64,000 bases of DNA, taken from assembly GCA_039177555.1 (NCBI GenBank), contig JBCDFV010000009.1, positions 62,001-126,000 on the forward strand. Reading direction: 5' to 3'. A program made the position numbers and the translations under genes. The DNA comes from JANQGH01 sp039177555. GTDB lineage: Bacteria; Pseudomonadota; Alphaproteobacteria; DSM-16000; Inquilinaceae. The notes under the pieces were generated by a model. The model did no database searches and was not told the origin of the DNA. It saw only the letters and a program-made list of their open reading frames with translations. Position 1 is the first letter of the stretch; the number at the start of each line of letters is the position of its first letter. Shown here in pieces: positions 1 through 8,422 of this stretch.

Positions 1-123
1 AGGATCAAAGCTCCCCTTCGGAATGACTGATTGGTGTGCTAAGAACGCCATATCTGATGGGAGCCGCGCGGGTTCGGTCAAAGGCGTCTGCGGCGACACT
101 CGAAATCGACATCTGCCGCTTCG

Positions 124-837
124 CTAGTCGCCTTTGACCCAATCGAACGCGCGGCAGACATCATCTTTCGCGCCGCCTCGCAGGCAATGGCCGTGAGCGA
201 TGATGATATTGTCGAAATCCCAACCAAGGATCGTCTCGACACTCCGCCGCATCGCCGCCTTGTCCCGCACGCTCAACCTAATGTCCCGGGGTACTCCACC
301 GTGCTTGCCAAGGATGCCCGCCAGATATTTGATGGCGCGCCAAAGCCAGACCTCGCCGGCGGCATTGTGCTTCTGAATCAGATCCGTAAGGATCAACGTC
401 TTGGACGCTTTGTGCAGAAACGCGACCTCGTCCAAGACGGCATGGCCCGCGATTACGCAATGGTCGATGTCGTCACGCCACGGGGTTTCAACACTGTCTG
501 TCAGCACCGCATCGATCGCGATATCGGGATGGCGCGCGGTGAACCCCGGCGACACCCAGACCTCCGCCGACGGGTACAGATCACCCCACGGCCCGATGCC
601 CAGGCTATGGATCTTGTTGGGTGCAACCAGGTGGGCAACCGGGCCCAGCCCGTCGACGGCGTGCTGTCGTTCCGGCGTCGGCTTCACGGGCGAATGAAGC
701 CACAAACCGCCCGATGCGAGCCGCACAACTGTCATCCGCGTCGTGAACGGCACCACGCCGAACATGCGCACGTCGTCGCCAGCCATCGTCCATATGTTTG
801 GTCCAAAGGACTGCATGCTTTGCTTCGGCATGTCCAT
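124..837 (-). CDS. DUF4336 domain protein (metallo-beta-lactamase-like fold)
   Basis: The protein has 237 residues and matches the DUF4336 family from its start. That family is distantly related to metallo-beta-lactamases and has no established reaction. Family-like stretches are the opening GPNIW, the strand TRMTVVRLASGGLWLHSPV near residues 33-52, the VAPNKIHS segment near 72, and the closing IIIAHGHCLRGG near 213, which carries the histidines expected of a metal site. There is no signal peptide, so it is probably cytoplasmic. It stands alone: the next gene is 190 bases upstream on the same strand. The family call is firm and the function is unknown. Confidence 0.8.
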   Translation of the reverse strand: MDMPKQSMQSFGPNIWTMAGDDVRMFGVVPFTTRMTVVRLASGGLWLHSPVKPTPERQHAVDGLGPVAHLVAPNKIHSLGIGPWGDLYPSAEVWVSPGFTARHPDIAIDAVLTDSVETPWRDDIDHCVIAGHAVLDEVAFLHKASKTLILTDLIQKHNAAGEVWLWRAIKYLAGILGKHGGVPRDIRLSVRDKAAMRRSVETILGWDFDNIIIAHGHCLRGGAKDDVCRAFDWVKGD

Positions 838-1027
838 CGCCCCAGGGGTCGTTCAGTGTCACCATAAGCGGCCGGAAGGCCGAACGGTTGGCTCACCAAT
901 GCGCCAACTACCCCCTAGCACACAGGGGTTTGGCGCGCTGTGACGGCTGCACTCTTCGCAGATGTCGTTATGTCCTACAGGATATCGCCTCGGGCCATGG
1001 CGGTCGCCGCAGATCAAGCCATATCAC

Positions 1028-2104
1028 TTAGCGCGGCAACGCGCTCGCCGCGTCCAGCTCGATCACGGCGGCGAAGAAGCGTTCGGCCATGACGTCGAGC
1101 AGGCGGCCGGCGCGACCCTGCGGGTCGGTGCCCGCGAGCTTCTGGAACTTGACCGGTATGGTCAGGCAGTGGAGGGCGGAGAGCCTGAAGTCGTAGAGCG
1201 CCTCGTCGAACGGGTAGCGCGCCACGCCGGCTCTTGTCAGCGCCTCATGCCACGCCCGGACGATGTCAAGCTGGTGGCCGTCGCGTTCCGGCACCGGCTC
1301 GCTGCCGCCGATCAGGCGGGCGATGTCGTAGGTCGCACTGGTCTTGTGCACCAGTTGCCAGTCGAGCATCAGCACCTCGTCGACCTCGCCCGGCGTGCCG
1401 AACATCAGATTGTCGGCACGCAGATCGCCATGCACCAGGGCGGCCGGCCGCTCCGCGATACGGCGCTCAAGCGCCTCCAAATTCTCCGCAACCGCCTCAC
1501 CGACAGCCAGCGCGCGCTTGCCGATGCGCAGCGCGAAGGCGTCGGCGAACGTCGGCCAGGCGTCCACGAACGTGTCGGTGTGAAAATGATCATGCTCCGG
1601 CGCCCAGCCGATCCCGTCGAGCGCCTCATTGTCCCAGAACACGGCGTGCACCTCGGCGATCATGCGCGCCACCGCCAAGGTCCGGTCATGGGCGATGCCG
1701 TGCACCTGATCGCCGACCGTCAGATGGCCGAGATCCTCCATCACCAGGGCGCAGGCCTTCGGCGTCTCCTCGGCGAAATAGACCTGCGCCAGGCGGATCG
1801 GCACAAGCCGCGAAACCTCCCGGTAAAACCCGACCTCGCGCTCAAACGCGCTGATCTCCGCCGCCGCCTGGCGAAAGGTCTCGTCATTTGGCTTGATCTT
1901 GGCCACCACCGAGGCCGGCCGATCCGGCGCCGGCGCCGGCGCCTCATACGTCAACGCCAGCCGCAAGGTCTGGCTAAGAAAGCCCCGGTCGTTGTTGATG
2001 GAGGTGGCCTTCACCGCTGTCACACGCGGGGGGCGGTCGTCGAACAACGCCGCGTTGATCCAGTCTGGCGTTATCTCGTCGACCGACGCGGGGACGTCGA
2101 TCAT
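1028..2104 (-). CDS. Aminoglycoside/ecdysteroid-kinase-like small-molecule phosphotransferase
   Basis: This 358-residue protein has the protein-kinase-like fold of the APH/EcKinase superfamily, whose members phosphorylate hydroxyl groups of small molecules with ATP. The Brenner motif VHGDLRADNLMFG lies near residues 223-235 and the metal-binding LMLDWQ about 13 residues later. The N-terminal lobe carries SVVAKIKPND, with a lysine placed to contact ATP. It lies 75 bases downstream of the DeoR gene in the same direction, so the two may be cotranscribed and serve the same carbon source as the divergent sugar importer. It is not a resistance gene on this evidence. The substrate is unknown. Confidence 0.8.
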   Translation of the reverse strand: MIDVPASVDEITPDWINAALFDDRPPRVTAVKATSINNDRGFLSQTLRLALTYEAPAPAPDRPASVVAKIKPNDETFRQAAAEISAFEREVGFYREVSRLVPIRLAQVYFAEETPKACALVMEDLGHLTVGDQVHGIAHDRTLAVARMIAEVHAVFWDNEALDGIGWAPEHDHFHTDTFVDAWPTFADAFALRIGKRALAVGEAVAENLEALERRIAERPAALVHGDLRADNLMFGTPGEVDEVLMLDWQLVHKTSATYDIARLIGGSEPVPERDGHQLDIVRAWHEALTRAGVARYPFDEALYDFRLSALHCLTIPVKFQKLAGTDPQGRAGRLLDVMAERFFAAVIELDAASALPR

Positions 2105-2179
2105 GTGGGTTGGTTCCTGGGTTGGTGGCTCTCAGCGACGTGTCGCAGAGTTCAGCAGGGATGTCCAGGATGCCGGCAG

Positions 2180-2923
2180 TCAGCCGGGTTCAAGCAGGCC
2201 GGTTTCGGTTACCACGGCGTCGAACCTGTCCAACGGCGCGACCGTGCCCAGGCCTGTCCGGTTCAGCTTGCTGCGCGTTGTCAGCAGCAGAGAGTGTCTA
2301 GAGCACGCCATTGCCGCCCGTTTCACTGCGATCTTCGACATATCGAAATCCATCGCCCGCCCGGCCTCGTCGATGGCCGAACAGGCGATCAGGGCATAGT
2401 CCAGATGCAGCGATTGCAAATACTGGACGACATCTTCCCCTACCAGTGATCCGTCTTTCCCCGCCAGCCGACCGCCCAGCACGTGGACGGTGTGACGCTT
2501 TGGATCGAACGCCATCGCCGCGTGCATGGAGTTCGTGAACACGGTGAACCCGTCGCGGCGAGCCAGTTCGTGGGCGCAAGCCTCGATGGTGGTGCCGACA
2601 TCGAGAAACAGCGCCGCCCGGTCCGGCAGCCGTTTCGCCGCCTCCACCCCAACGATGGCCTTTTCCGGCCGCGCGATTTCGCGCTTGGCGTTGTAGTCGA
2701 GGCGCGCCAGGTCCGGCACGTCGGCCGGGCCGGCGCCGCCATGGAAACGCTGCACCCGGCCATCGCTTGACAAGGTGATGATGTCGCGCCGCACGGTTTG
2801 GGCCGAGACGCCGAACGTCGCGGCCAAACTCTCGATCGTCACGAAGCCGTTCTTGGAGATCAGATCCAGGATCGCGGCCTGGCGTTCAGAGAGGGGCTGG
2901 GGGGCCTGCACGATCGTCATCAT
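2180..2923 (-). CDS. DeoR/GlpR-family transcriptional regulator
   Basis: This 247-residue regulator has a DeoR N-terminal winged helix at residues 12-65 (LSERQAAILDLI, then VSAQTVRRDIITLSSDGRVQRFHGGA) followed by the DeoR sensor domain, which binds phosphorylated sugars in characterised relatives. GT-D/E stretches such as FLDVGTTIEACA and VFTNSMHAA fit that domain. It is divergent from the LOG-ABC importer operon and most simply represses it. An AT-rich 14-base motif in the divergent promoter recurs before the ATPase gene and could be its operator. Two adjacent ATG codons (2923 and 2920) are possible starts; an AGGCGG sits directly before them. Confidence 0.88.
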   Translation of the reverse strand: MMTIVQAPQPLSERQAAILDLISKNGFVTIESLAATFGVSAQTVRRDIITLSSDGRVQRFHGGAGPADVPDLARLDYNAKREIARPEKAIVGVEAAKRLPDRAALFLDVGTTIEACAHELARRDGFTVFTNSMHAAMAFDPKRHTVHVLGGRLAGKDGSLVGEDVVQYLQSLHLDYALIACSAIDEAGRAMDFDMSKIAVKRAAMACSRHSLLLTTRSKLNRTGLGTVAPLDRFDAVVTETGLLEPG

Positions 2924-2967
2924 CCGCCTTTGGTCGCTTGCCCGTCCGATTTGGGTATGCTATCTGG

Positions 2968-2981
2968 AAATTATCTTACAT
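2968..2981 (+). promoter_or_regulatory. AT-rich motif copy 1 in the divergent DeoR/importer promoter
   Basis: The sequence AAATTATCTTACAT lies between the divergent DeoR and LOG-like genes. It recurs with one difference (AAATTATCTGACAT) at 3662-3675, just before the ATPase start. Two copies 694 bases apart in such GC-rich DNA suggest a regulator site, possibly for the neighbouring DeoR protein. This is inference only. Confidence 0.35.
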
Positions 2982-3019
2982 ACTTGTCCGGACATGGTCA
3001 TCAGGAAAGGGTCGCATTG

Positions 3020-3688
3020 ATGCACCGATTCTCCATGCCGGACGATGATACCGTATGTGTGGACGGCGCGCCGCTCGATCCAGCGCTGTGGTGCGTCGGA
3101 CCTGCCGAGGCGCCGGAGGCCGGTCGGGAGATATCTCCGACAGAGGCCTTCCAAACGCTCTCAGCAACCAACAGCCTGCGCCATCTGGTCGTCGGGGTCA
3201 TTGGCCCGCGCGAGGCTACGCCTGAACAGGAAGCCGCGGCGGAGGCTGTTGGCCGGGCGATGGGACAGTTTGGACTGACGCTGATCTGTGGCGGGCGAAC
3301 CGGCGTTATGTACAGCGTTTCTGAGGGATGCAGCGCCGTCGGCGGCCTGATGATCGGGATCTTACCGGGCAGCCATCCGGATGAGGCGAACCCATTCGTC
3401 GGCATCCCGTTGCCGACCGGATTGGGCGAGGCCCGCAATATGGTCATCGCGAAGGCAGCCCGCGTGCTGATCGCCATCGGCGGTTCCTACGGCACGTTGA
3501 GCGAAGTGGCCTACGGTCTGCATTTCTCCAAATCGGTCATTGGCCTGGCAGGCGCGCCGGATGTCGAAGGCGTGCAGCAGGCGCCCGACGTGCCCACCGC
3601 CGTCGACCTTACCTTGGATGCGTTGGCGGCATCAGCCGTGGAGAAAACGAAACAATCTTGTAAATTATCTGACATCAATCCGTCATGA
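3020..3688 (+). CDS. TIGR00725-type LOG-like protein
   Basis: This 222-residue protein belongs to the TIGR00725 branch of the LOG/DprA-like Rossmann superfamily. Diagnostic stretches are VGVIGPREATPEQ near residue 57, LICGGRTGVMYSVSEGC near 90, ILPGSHPDEAN near 115, and IAIGGSYGTLSEVAYGL near 152. The last is the GGxYGTLSE variant of the PGGxGTxxE motif of LOG phosphoribohydrolases, so cytokinin-riboside hydrolysis should not be assumed. The ATG at 3020 is preceded by AGGAAAGG. The stop overlaps the start of the ABC ATPase gene by four bases, so it is the first gene of the importer operon, an unusual partner for a sugar importer. Confidence 0.82.
   Translation: MHRFSMPDDDTVCVDGAPLDPALWCVGPAEAPEAGREISPTEAFQTLSATNSLRHLVVGVIGPREATPEQEAAAEAVGRAMGQFGLTLICGGRTGVMYSVSEGCSAVGGLMIGILPGSHPDEANPFVGIPLPTGLGEARNMVIAKAARVLIAIGGSYGTLSEVAYGLHFSKSVIGLAGAPDVEGVQQAPDVPTAVDLTLDALAASAVEKTKQSCKLSDINPS
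3662..3675 (+). promoter_or_regulatory. AT-rich motif copy 2 ahead of the ABC ATPase gene
   Basis: AAATTATCTGACAT lies inside the last codons of the LOG-like gene, 10 bases before the ATPase start. It matches 13 of 14 bases of the motif in the divergent promoter. It may be a second operator or an auxiliary site. It is distinctly AT-rich against its surroundings. Confidence 0.3.
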
Positions 3689-4764
3689 CTCCGGCGCTAC
3701 GCCTGGAGGGCGTCACCAAACGGTTTGGGGACGTGGTGGCGGTGGACGACGTCACCCTCGACCTGTTCGAAGGGGAGTTCTTGGCGTTGCTGGGTGCCTC
3801 GGGCTGTGGCAAGTCGACGACGCTGCGCCTGTTCGCCGGCTTGGAAGCGGCGACCCAGGGGCGCGTCTTGCTGAGCGGGCGTGACGTCTCGCGGGACAGC
3901 GCCTCGTCCCGCAATGTCGCCTTGATGTTCCAATCCTACGCGCTTTACCCGCATATGAGCGTCTATCAGAACATCGCGATGCCGCTGCGCATGCGCGGCC
4001 TTTCCGTGCCGCAGCGCTTCCCCGGCGCCCGGGTCGTCAGCGGGCCGACCCGGACCGCGCGTCGCGAGATCGATGACAAGGTCCGACAGGTCGCGGCGAT
4101 GCTGCGCCTGGATGATCTGCTTTCGCGCCGGCCGGGGCAGCTATCCGGAGGGCAGCAGCAGCGCGTTGCCCTGGCCCGCGCCCTGGTCCGCGAGCCGTCC
4201 GCCTTCTTTCTGGATGAGCCGCTGTCCAACCTGGACACCCAGTTGAAGGCAGACACGCGGGACGAGATCAGGGCCCTGCACGCGCGCACCGGCTACCCGT
4301 TCCTGCTGGTCACCCATGACCAGGCGGACGCCCTTTCCATGGCGGACCGGGTGGCGGTGATGATCGCCGGCCGGATCGCCCAGATCGGCGCACCCGAAGA
4401 AGTGTTCCAGCGGCCGCAAAGCCGCGCGGTGGCCGAGTTCATCGGCCTTCACAAGATGAACATCCTGGACCGGGGGCACGCATCGCGACTGCACCAAGCC
4501 GGCGCGGCCCTGGACCTTGGGGTCCGGCCCGAGGATCTCACGATCGGCGCCGAAGGCCCGATTGAGGCCACGGTCGAAAGCCTGCTCTACAAGGGCGAAG
4601 AGACGGTCGTTCTGCTGCGCGATCCAGACGGTTTCGCCCTCCGCTCGATCCTGCGGGGCGGTCAGCCCCGGCCGGCGCCAGGCGATCAGGTGCGGTTGTC
4701 CGCCGCCGTCTCCGCGCTGCACCCGTTCGATCAACAGGGCAATCGCGCGGAATTGCCGCCATGA
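3685..4764 (+). CDS. Sugar ABC importer ATP-binding subunit (UgpC/MalK type)
   Basis: This 359-residue ATPase drives a carbohydrate importer of the CUT1 class from the cytoplasmic side. It shows Walker A GASGCGKST at residues 37-45, a Q-loop at QSYALYPHM near 90, the signature LSGGQQQRVALARAL near 152, Walker B AFFLDEP near 173, and the H-loop VTHDQADALSMADR near 207. A C-terminal TOBE/MalK regulatory region follows (LGVRPEDLTIG). An insertion of about 20 residues after the Q-loop (GLSVPQRFPGARVVSGP) is longer than in typical MalK. It overlaps both neighbouring genes by four bases. Confidence 0.93.
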   Translation: MTPALRLEGVTKRFGDVVAVDDVTLDLFEGEFLALLGASGCGKSTTLRLFAGLEAATQGRVLLSGRDVSRDSASSRNVALMFQSYALYPHMSVYQNIAMPLRMRGLSVPQRFPGARVVSGPTRTARREIDDKVRQVAAMLRLDDLLSRRPGQLSGGQQQRVALARALVREPSAFFLDEPLSNLDTQLKADTRDEIRALHARTGYPFLLVTHDQADALSMADRVAVMIAGRIAQIGAPEEVFQRPQSRAVAEFIGLHKMNILDRGHASRLHQAGAALDLGVRPEDLTIGAEGPIEATVESLLYKGEETVVLLRDPDGFALRSILRGGQPRPAPGDQVRLSAAVSALHPFDQQGNRAELPP

Positions 4765-5645
4765 TCCGCCGCCTGGCCACCGACCTTCTGCTTGCAGGGC
4801 CGGCGGCCCTGGCGGTGGTGCTGTTCATCTTCCTGCCGGTCGCGGTCGTGTTCGTTCTGGCCTTCACCGACTATCTCGTCGGCGCCCCGACCGCCGAGTG
4901 GGTGGGCCTGGAGAATTTCGAGGAGCTGTTCGGCTCCAGGCTCGGCCGTAACGCGCTGATCAACACGCTGATCTACTCCGCCGTCGTGATCCCAAGTTCG
5001 GTGATCCTGGGCCTGCTTGTCGCCCTGGGCCTGCACGGCGTCGCAAAGCGGATGCCAAGGGTGTCGGCGGTGCTGCGCACGGTCTACTTCCTGCCGGTCG
5101 CCGCGACCCTGGTGGCGATGGCCGTGGCCTGGCAGATGCTGATGCACCCCTCGCTGGGCCTGTTGAACCATTGGATTGCCGCGCTGGGCCTGACGCCGCA
5201 GCAATGGCTGACCGATCGCGGCCTGGTGCTCTATTCCCTCGCGGCGATCGGCATCTGGCAGGGTGTCGGCTACAACATGGTGTTGTTCCTGGCCGGCCTC
5301 TCTGCCATCCAGCCGACCCTTTACGATGCGGCGACCATCGATGGCGCTGAGCATGGCTGGAGCCGGTTTTGGTGCGTCACCTGGCCGATGCTGGGCCCAA
5401 CCACCCTGTTCGTCGTGATCGTTACCGCGGCCAACGCCTTTCGCGTCTTCGAAACCGTAGCGACCATGACCGACGGCGGCCCCGCATTCGCCTCCGACAC
5501 GATCGTCTACGCGCTCTACCGGGAAGGCTTCGTCTACTTCAAGGCGGGCTATGCCAGCGCGATCACCGTCGTCTTCTTCGCCGCCTTGCTGCTGCTGACC
5601 GCCCTGCAGATCGCGCTGGTGGAACGGAAGGTCCACTACCGATGA
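4761..5645 (+). CDS. Sugar ABC importer permease, MalF/UgpA type
   Basis: This 294-residue inner-membrane permease has six predicted helices, the first at residues 10-35. The cytoplasmic EAA loop is well preserved as YDAATIDGAEHGWSRFWCVTWPMLGPT near residues 190-216, where the ATPase docks. It pairs with the next permease to form the translocation pore. Its ATG overlaps the ATPase stop by four bases and its own stop overlaps the next start, so translation is probably coupled throughout. The substrate class is carbohydrate or polyol; the exact ligand is not visible. Confidence 0.92.
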   Translation: MIRRLATDLLLAGPAALAVVLFIFLPVAVVFVLAFTDYLVGAPTAEWVGLENFEELFGSRLGRNALINTLIYSAVVIPSSVILGLLVALGLHGVAKRMPRVSAVLRTVYFLPVAATLVAMAVAWQMLMHPSLGLLNHWIAALGLTPQQWLTDRGLVLYSLAAIGIWQGVGYNMVLFLAGLSAIQPTLYDAATIDGAEHGWSRFWCVTWPMLGPTTLFVVIVTAANAFRVFETVATMTDGGPAFASDTIVYALYREGFVYFKAGYASAITVVFFAALLLLTALQIALVERKVHYR

Positions 5646-6460
5646 GGCCCGGCACGATCCTGTCCTTCGGGCTGGTCAGCCTGGGTGCGGCCATGGTGTT
5701 ACTGCCCTTCGTGTGGATGGTCTCGGTTTCCCTGAAGCCGCACAACGAGATCTTTACGCCGGAGGTGACGCTGCTACCGCAGCAGCCGACGCTGGCGAAC
5801 TATTGGCAGGCGCTCACCCAGACGGATATCCCGCTTTATCTGCTGAACGGCGTAATCGTCACCGGCGGCATCCTGGTGCTGCAACTTGCGATCACCGTGC
5901 CCTGTGCCTATGCGCTGGCCCACCGGCGCTTTCCCGGGCGCGCCCTGCTGTTCGGCGCCGTGGTCGCGGCCCTTTTGGTGCCGTTTCATGTCACGGCGAT
6001 CCCGATCTTTCTGGCCTTCAGCCAGGTCGGGTTGCTCAACACCTATGCGGCGCTGATCCTACCCTTCATCGCCACGGCCTTCGGCCTGTTCCTGTTGCGA
6101 CAGGCCTTCGCCCAGATCCCCGCGCAGCTGATCGACGCCGCCCGGGTCGACGGCATGTCGGAGATGGGGATCGCCTGGCGCGTGGCCTTTCCGCTCGGCC
6201 TGCCGACGGTGATCGCCTTTTCGATCTTCTCGGTCACGGCGCATTGGAACGATCTGTTCTGGCCGCTGGTCGCGACCACATCGCCGGAACTGGCGACCCC
6301 GCCGCGCGGCATCCTCTTCTTCCGGGACGAGGAAAGCGGCGACGATATCGGCCCCTTGATGGCCGGGGCGACGCTGATCACCGCACCGCTGATCATCGGC
6401 TTTCTCCTGGCACAGAGGCGCTTCACCCAGGGCCTCGCCGGGGCGGGCCTGAAGAGATGA
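5642..6460 (+). CDS. Sugar ABC importer permease, MalG/UgpE type
   Basis: This 272-residue permease is the second half of the importer pore. The EAA loop reads IDAARVDGMSEMGIAWRVAFPLGLPT near residues 163-188, and the N terminus MVSVSLKPHNEIFTPEVTLLP is typical of MalG-like proteins. The ATG at 5642, inside an ATGA overlap with the upstream permease, is the proper start; the frame is open further upstream but that part is antisense to nothing known and lies within the upstream gene. The binding-protein gene follows after 61 bases. Confidence 0.92.
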   Translation: MRPGTILSFGLVSLGAAMVLLPFVWMVSVSLKPHNEIFTPEVTLLPQQPTLANYWQALTQTDIPLYLLNGVIVTGGILVLQLAITVPCAYALAHRRFPGRALLFGAVVAALLVPFHVTAIPIFLAFSQVGLLNTYAALILPFIATAFGLFLLRQAFAQIPAQLIDAARVDGMSEMGIAWRVAFPLGLPTVIAFSIFSVTAHWNDLFWPLVATTSPELATPPRGILFFRDEESGDDIGPLMAGATLITAPLIIGFLLAQRRFTQGLAGAGLKR

Positions 6461-6521
6461 GCACTCCCGCTCCAACAAGAGGCCAAAGGCCCTCGCAACC
6501 CACCTGATGAGTGAGGAAAAG

Positions 6522-7769
6522 ATGAAACGACTTCTCTTGACAGCCGGCCTCGTCCTTGCCGCCGGCTCTGCTGCAGCCCAAACCGAAGTCCGCGTCCACT
6601 ATGCCATTCCAACCATCTGGGCCGAAACCCAGGAGGCGCTCGCCGAGGCCTTCATGGAGGCAAATCCGGACATCACCATCACCATCGACGGCCCGGCGGA
6701 AGGCTACGCCGAAGGCGTGCAGCGCCTGCTGCGCGAATCCGTTGCCGGCACCGCCCCGGATGTCGCCTATGTCGGCCTGAACCGCTGGCGCATCCTGGAA
6801 GATCGCGGCCTGACCCAGCCGCTGGACGGTTTCATGCCGGACGATCCGCAAGCGGCCGGCTACACCCCGGCCCTGCTGTCCCTCGGCCAGTTCGAGGATA
6901 CGCAGCACTCGCTCGGCACCTCCGCCTCGACCCTGGTCATGTATGTGAACCCGGATCTGGTCGAGCAGGCCGGCGGCTCCATGGAGGACTTCCCGACCAC
7001 CTTTGACGGCATCATCGAGCTGGCCGCCGCGATCGACGCGCTCGGCGACACCATCGAAGGTGTCTGGATCCACCGCCACGATTGGCGTTTCCAATCCCTG
7101 CTCGGCTCCCACGGCGGCCGTCCGATGACTGCGGACGAGAGCGACATCACCTTTGACGATGAAGCCGGCCTCGCAGCGGCCGCCCTCTATCAGCGCTTCG
7201 CGTCAGAAGGCGGCATGTCCTCCATGTCGCAGGACGACGCCCGCCAGGCCTTCCCGGCCGGTACGCTGGGCATCATGTTCGAAAGCTCGTCCCTGCTGAC
7301 GCGCTTTGTCGAAGGTGCTGGTGACGGCTTCGACGTCACCGTCCGCGCCCTGCCGGTGGTGGCCGACGACCCCTCCACCGTCTATTTCCCGACCGGCGGT
7401 TCCGGCATCGTGCTGCTGACCGGCGATGCCGAACGGCAGCAGGCCGCTTGGGACTACATCGCCTTCGTGACCGGTCCGGACGGCCAGCGCATCATCGTGG
7501 AGAACACCGGCTACGCCCCGGCGAACGCCATCGTGCTGGATGATGAGGCCTATCTCGGCGCCTATTACGCGGCGAACGAGAATGCCCGCGTTGCCCATTC
7601 CCAGGTCGCCCAGTATGCCGGCCCCTGGTACGCCTATCCGGGTGCCGAGGGCGTCGCCGTCACCGACCTGATCGCCGCGGCCCTGGTCGAAGTGACCGAG
7701 GGCGCGGACGTCGAAGGCACGATCTCAACCTTGGCCGACGATTTGCGCGACAGGCTGGATATGCAGTAA
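6522..7769 (+). CDS. Sugar ABC importer substrate-binding protein (family 1)
   Basis: This 415-residue periplasmic protein captures the sugar for the importer encoded just upstream. It has a Sec signal peptide (MKRLLLTAGLVLAAGSAAAQ) followed by a type I extracellular binding domain (SBP_bac_1). Stretches such as FMEANPDITITIDG, GTAPDVAYVGLNRW and FPAGTLGIMFESSS are typical. I chose the ATG at 6522 because GAGG lies six bases before it; an ATG at 6507 in frame would add five residues and weaken the signal peptide start. A strong hairpin follows the stop. Confidence 0.92.
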   Translation: MKRLLLTAGLVLAAGSAAAQTEVRVHYAIPTIWAETQEALAEAFMEANPDITITIDGPAEGYAEGVQRLLRESVAGTAPDVAYVGLNRWRILEDRGLTQPLDGFMPDDPQAAGYTPALLSLGQFEDTQHSLGTSASTLVMYVNPDLVEQAGGSMEDFPTTFDGIIELAAAIDALGDTIEGVWIHRHDWRFQSLLGSHGGRPMTADESDITFDDEAGLAAAALYQRFASEGGMSSMSQDDARQAFPAGTLGIMFESSSLLTRFVEGAGDGFDVTVRALPVVADDPSTVYFPTGGSGIVLLTGDAERQQAAWDYIAFVTGPDGQRIIVENTGYAPANAIVLDDEAYLGAYYAANENARVAHSQVAQYAGPWYAYPGAEGVAVTDLIAAALVEVTEGADVEGTISTLADDLRDRLDMQ

Positions 7770-7797
7770 TCGCTGGCGTTACCCGCGACGAACGGTT

Positions 7798-7829
7798 GGA
7801 GGGGACGGCAATTCGCGGCCGTTCCCTCC
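7798..7829 (+). terminator. Strong hairpin at the end of the sugar importer operon
   Basis: The arms GGAGGGGACGGC (7798-7809) and GCCGTTCCCTCC (7818-7829) can form a 12-base-pair stem with one G-U pair around an eight-base loop, 28 bases after the binding-protein stop. No T-run follows, so it may be a weak intrinsic terminator or an mRNA 3'-end stabiliser. Confidence 0.55.
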
Positions 7830-7976
7830 GCCTCGTCCAAGTTCCTAATGATGACACCCGGGCACGGCACTCTGCACAACCGACTGCAAAGCTGGTTCCA
7901 GACTGCGACCAGATATCGTCCGACCCGGTTGTGACCGACCTGAAATAGTAGGTGACGGGTCGGACACTTTGAAGAA

Positions 7977-8053
7977 TGGCGCGCCCTGCAGGACTCGAAC
8001 CTGCGACCGTCGGCTTAGAAGGCCGGTGCTCTATCCAGCTGAGCTAAGGGCGC
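7977..8053 (-). tRNA. tRNA-Arg (anticodon TCT)
   Basis: Read on the minus strand, the 77-base gene has acceptor arms GCGCCCT/AGGGCGC, a D-arm GCTC-AGCTGGATA-GAGC, anticodon loop CTTCTAA with anticodon TCT, and T-arm GCAGG-TTCGAGT-CCTGC. The 3' CCA is encoded (7977-7979 complement). The outer pair of the anticodon stem is a C-A mismatch in my fold. It decodes AGA/AGG arginine codons, rare in this GC-rich genome. Confidence 0.95.
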
Positions 8054-8078
8054 ATCCTGGGCCGCGTGCGGTGCTTTA

Positions 8079-8375
8079 TCAGCGTGGCCGCGGCCGAAAA
8101 TTGTCGGCGTAGTTTCTGGGCGTGACGTGACGTTCGTGCGGCTGTTCGACCGAGTAGTCCAGCCCCTTGCGCTTGGCGAAGGCCACCGCCTCTTCCTCGG
8201 TCTCGAAGCGCAGGCGGATCTGGTTCAGCGTATCGCCGGAGCTGATCCAGCCCATCAGCGGCTCCGGCCGGCGCGGCGTGACCGGCTCGTACTCCAAAAC
8301 CCAGCGATGGGTCTTTGCCCGGCCCGACTGCATGGCCGTCTTGGCCGGCTGATAGATGCGTGCCCTGACCGTCAT
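8079..8375 (-). CDS. Complex I NDUFS4-like (ETC complex I subunit) accessory protein
   Basis: This 98-residue protein matches the bacterial form of the 18-kDa NDUFS4 accessory subunit of NADH:ubiquinone oxidoreductase, which binds near the NADH-oxidising module. Family features are the opening ARIYQPAKTAMQSGRAKTHRW, then LEYEP, the PLMGWISSGDT motif near residue 44, LRFETEEEAVAFAKRKGL near 57, and the C-terminal NYADNF. The ATG at 8375 is used because family members begin with VRARIY-like sequence; upstream in-frame codons would overlap the tRNA-Pro gene. It sits between two tRNA genes on the same strand. This subunit is typical of alphaproteobacteria and mitochondria. Confidence 0.92.
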   Translation of the reverse strand: MTVRARIYQPAKTAMQSGRAKTHRWVLEYEPVTPRRPEPLMGWISSGDTLNQIRLRFETEEEAVAFAKRKGLDYSVEQPHERHVTPRNYADNFRPRPR

Positions 8376-8422
8376 CCCCCGTCCGCTCCTCTGCCCGGCC
8401 GCCCGAGATCGGCCCTTGACCA

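Noticed and set aside
962..2449. A long plus-strand open frame opposite the phosphotransferase and DeoR genes
   Set aside because: Its translation is Arg/Gln/His-rich without family likeness, while the opposite strand encodes two clear protein families. Such shadows are common in high-GC DNA.
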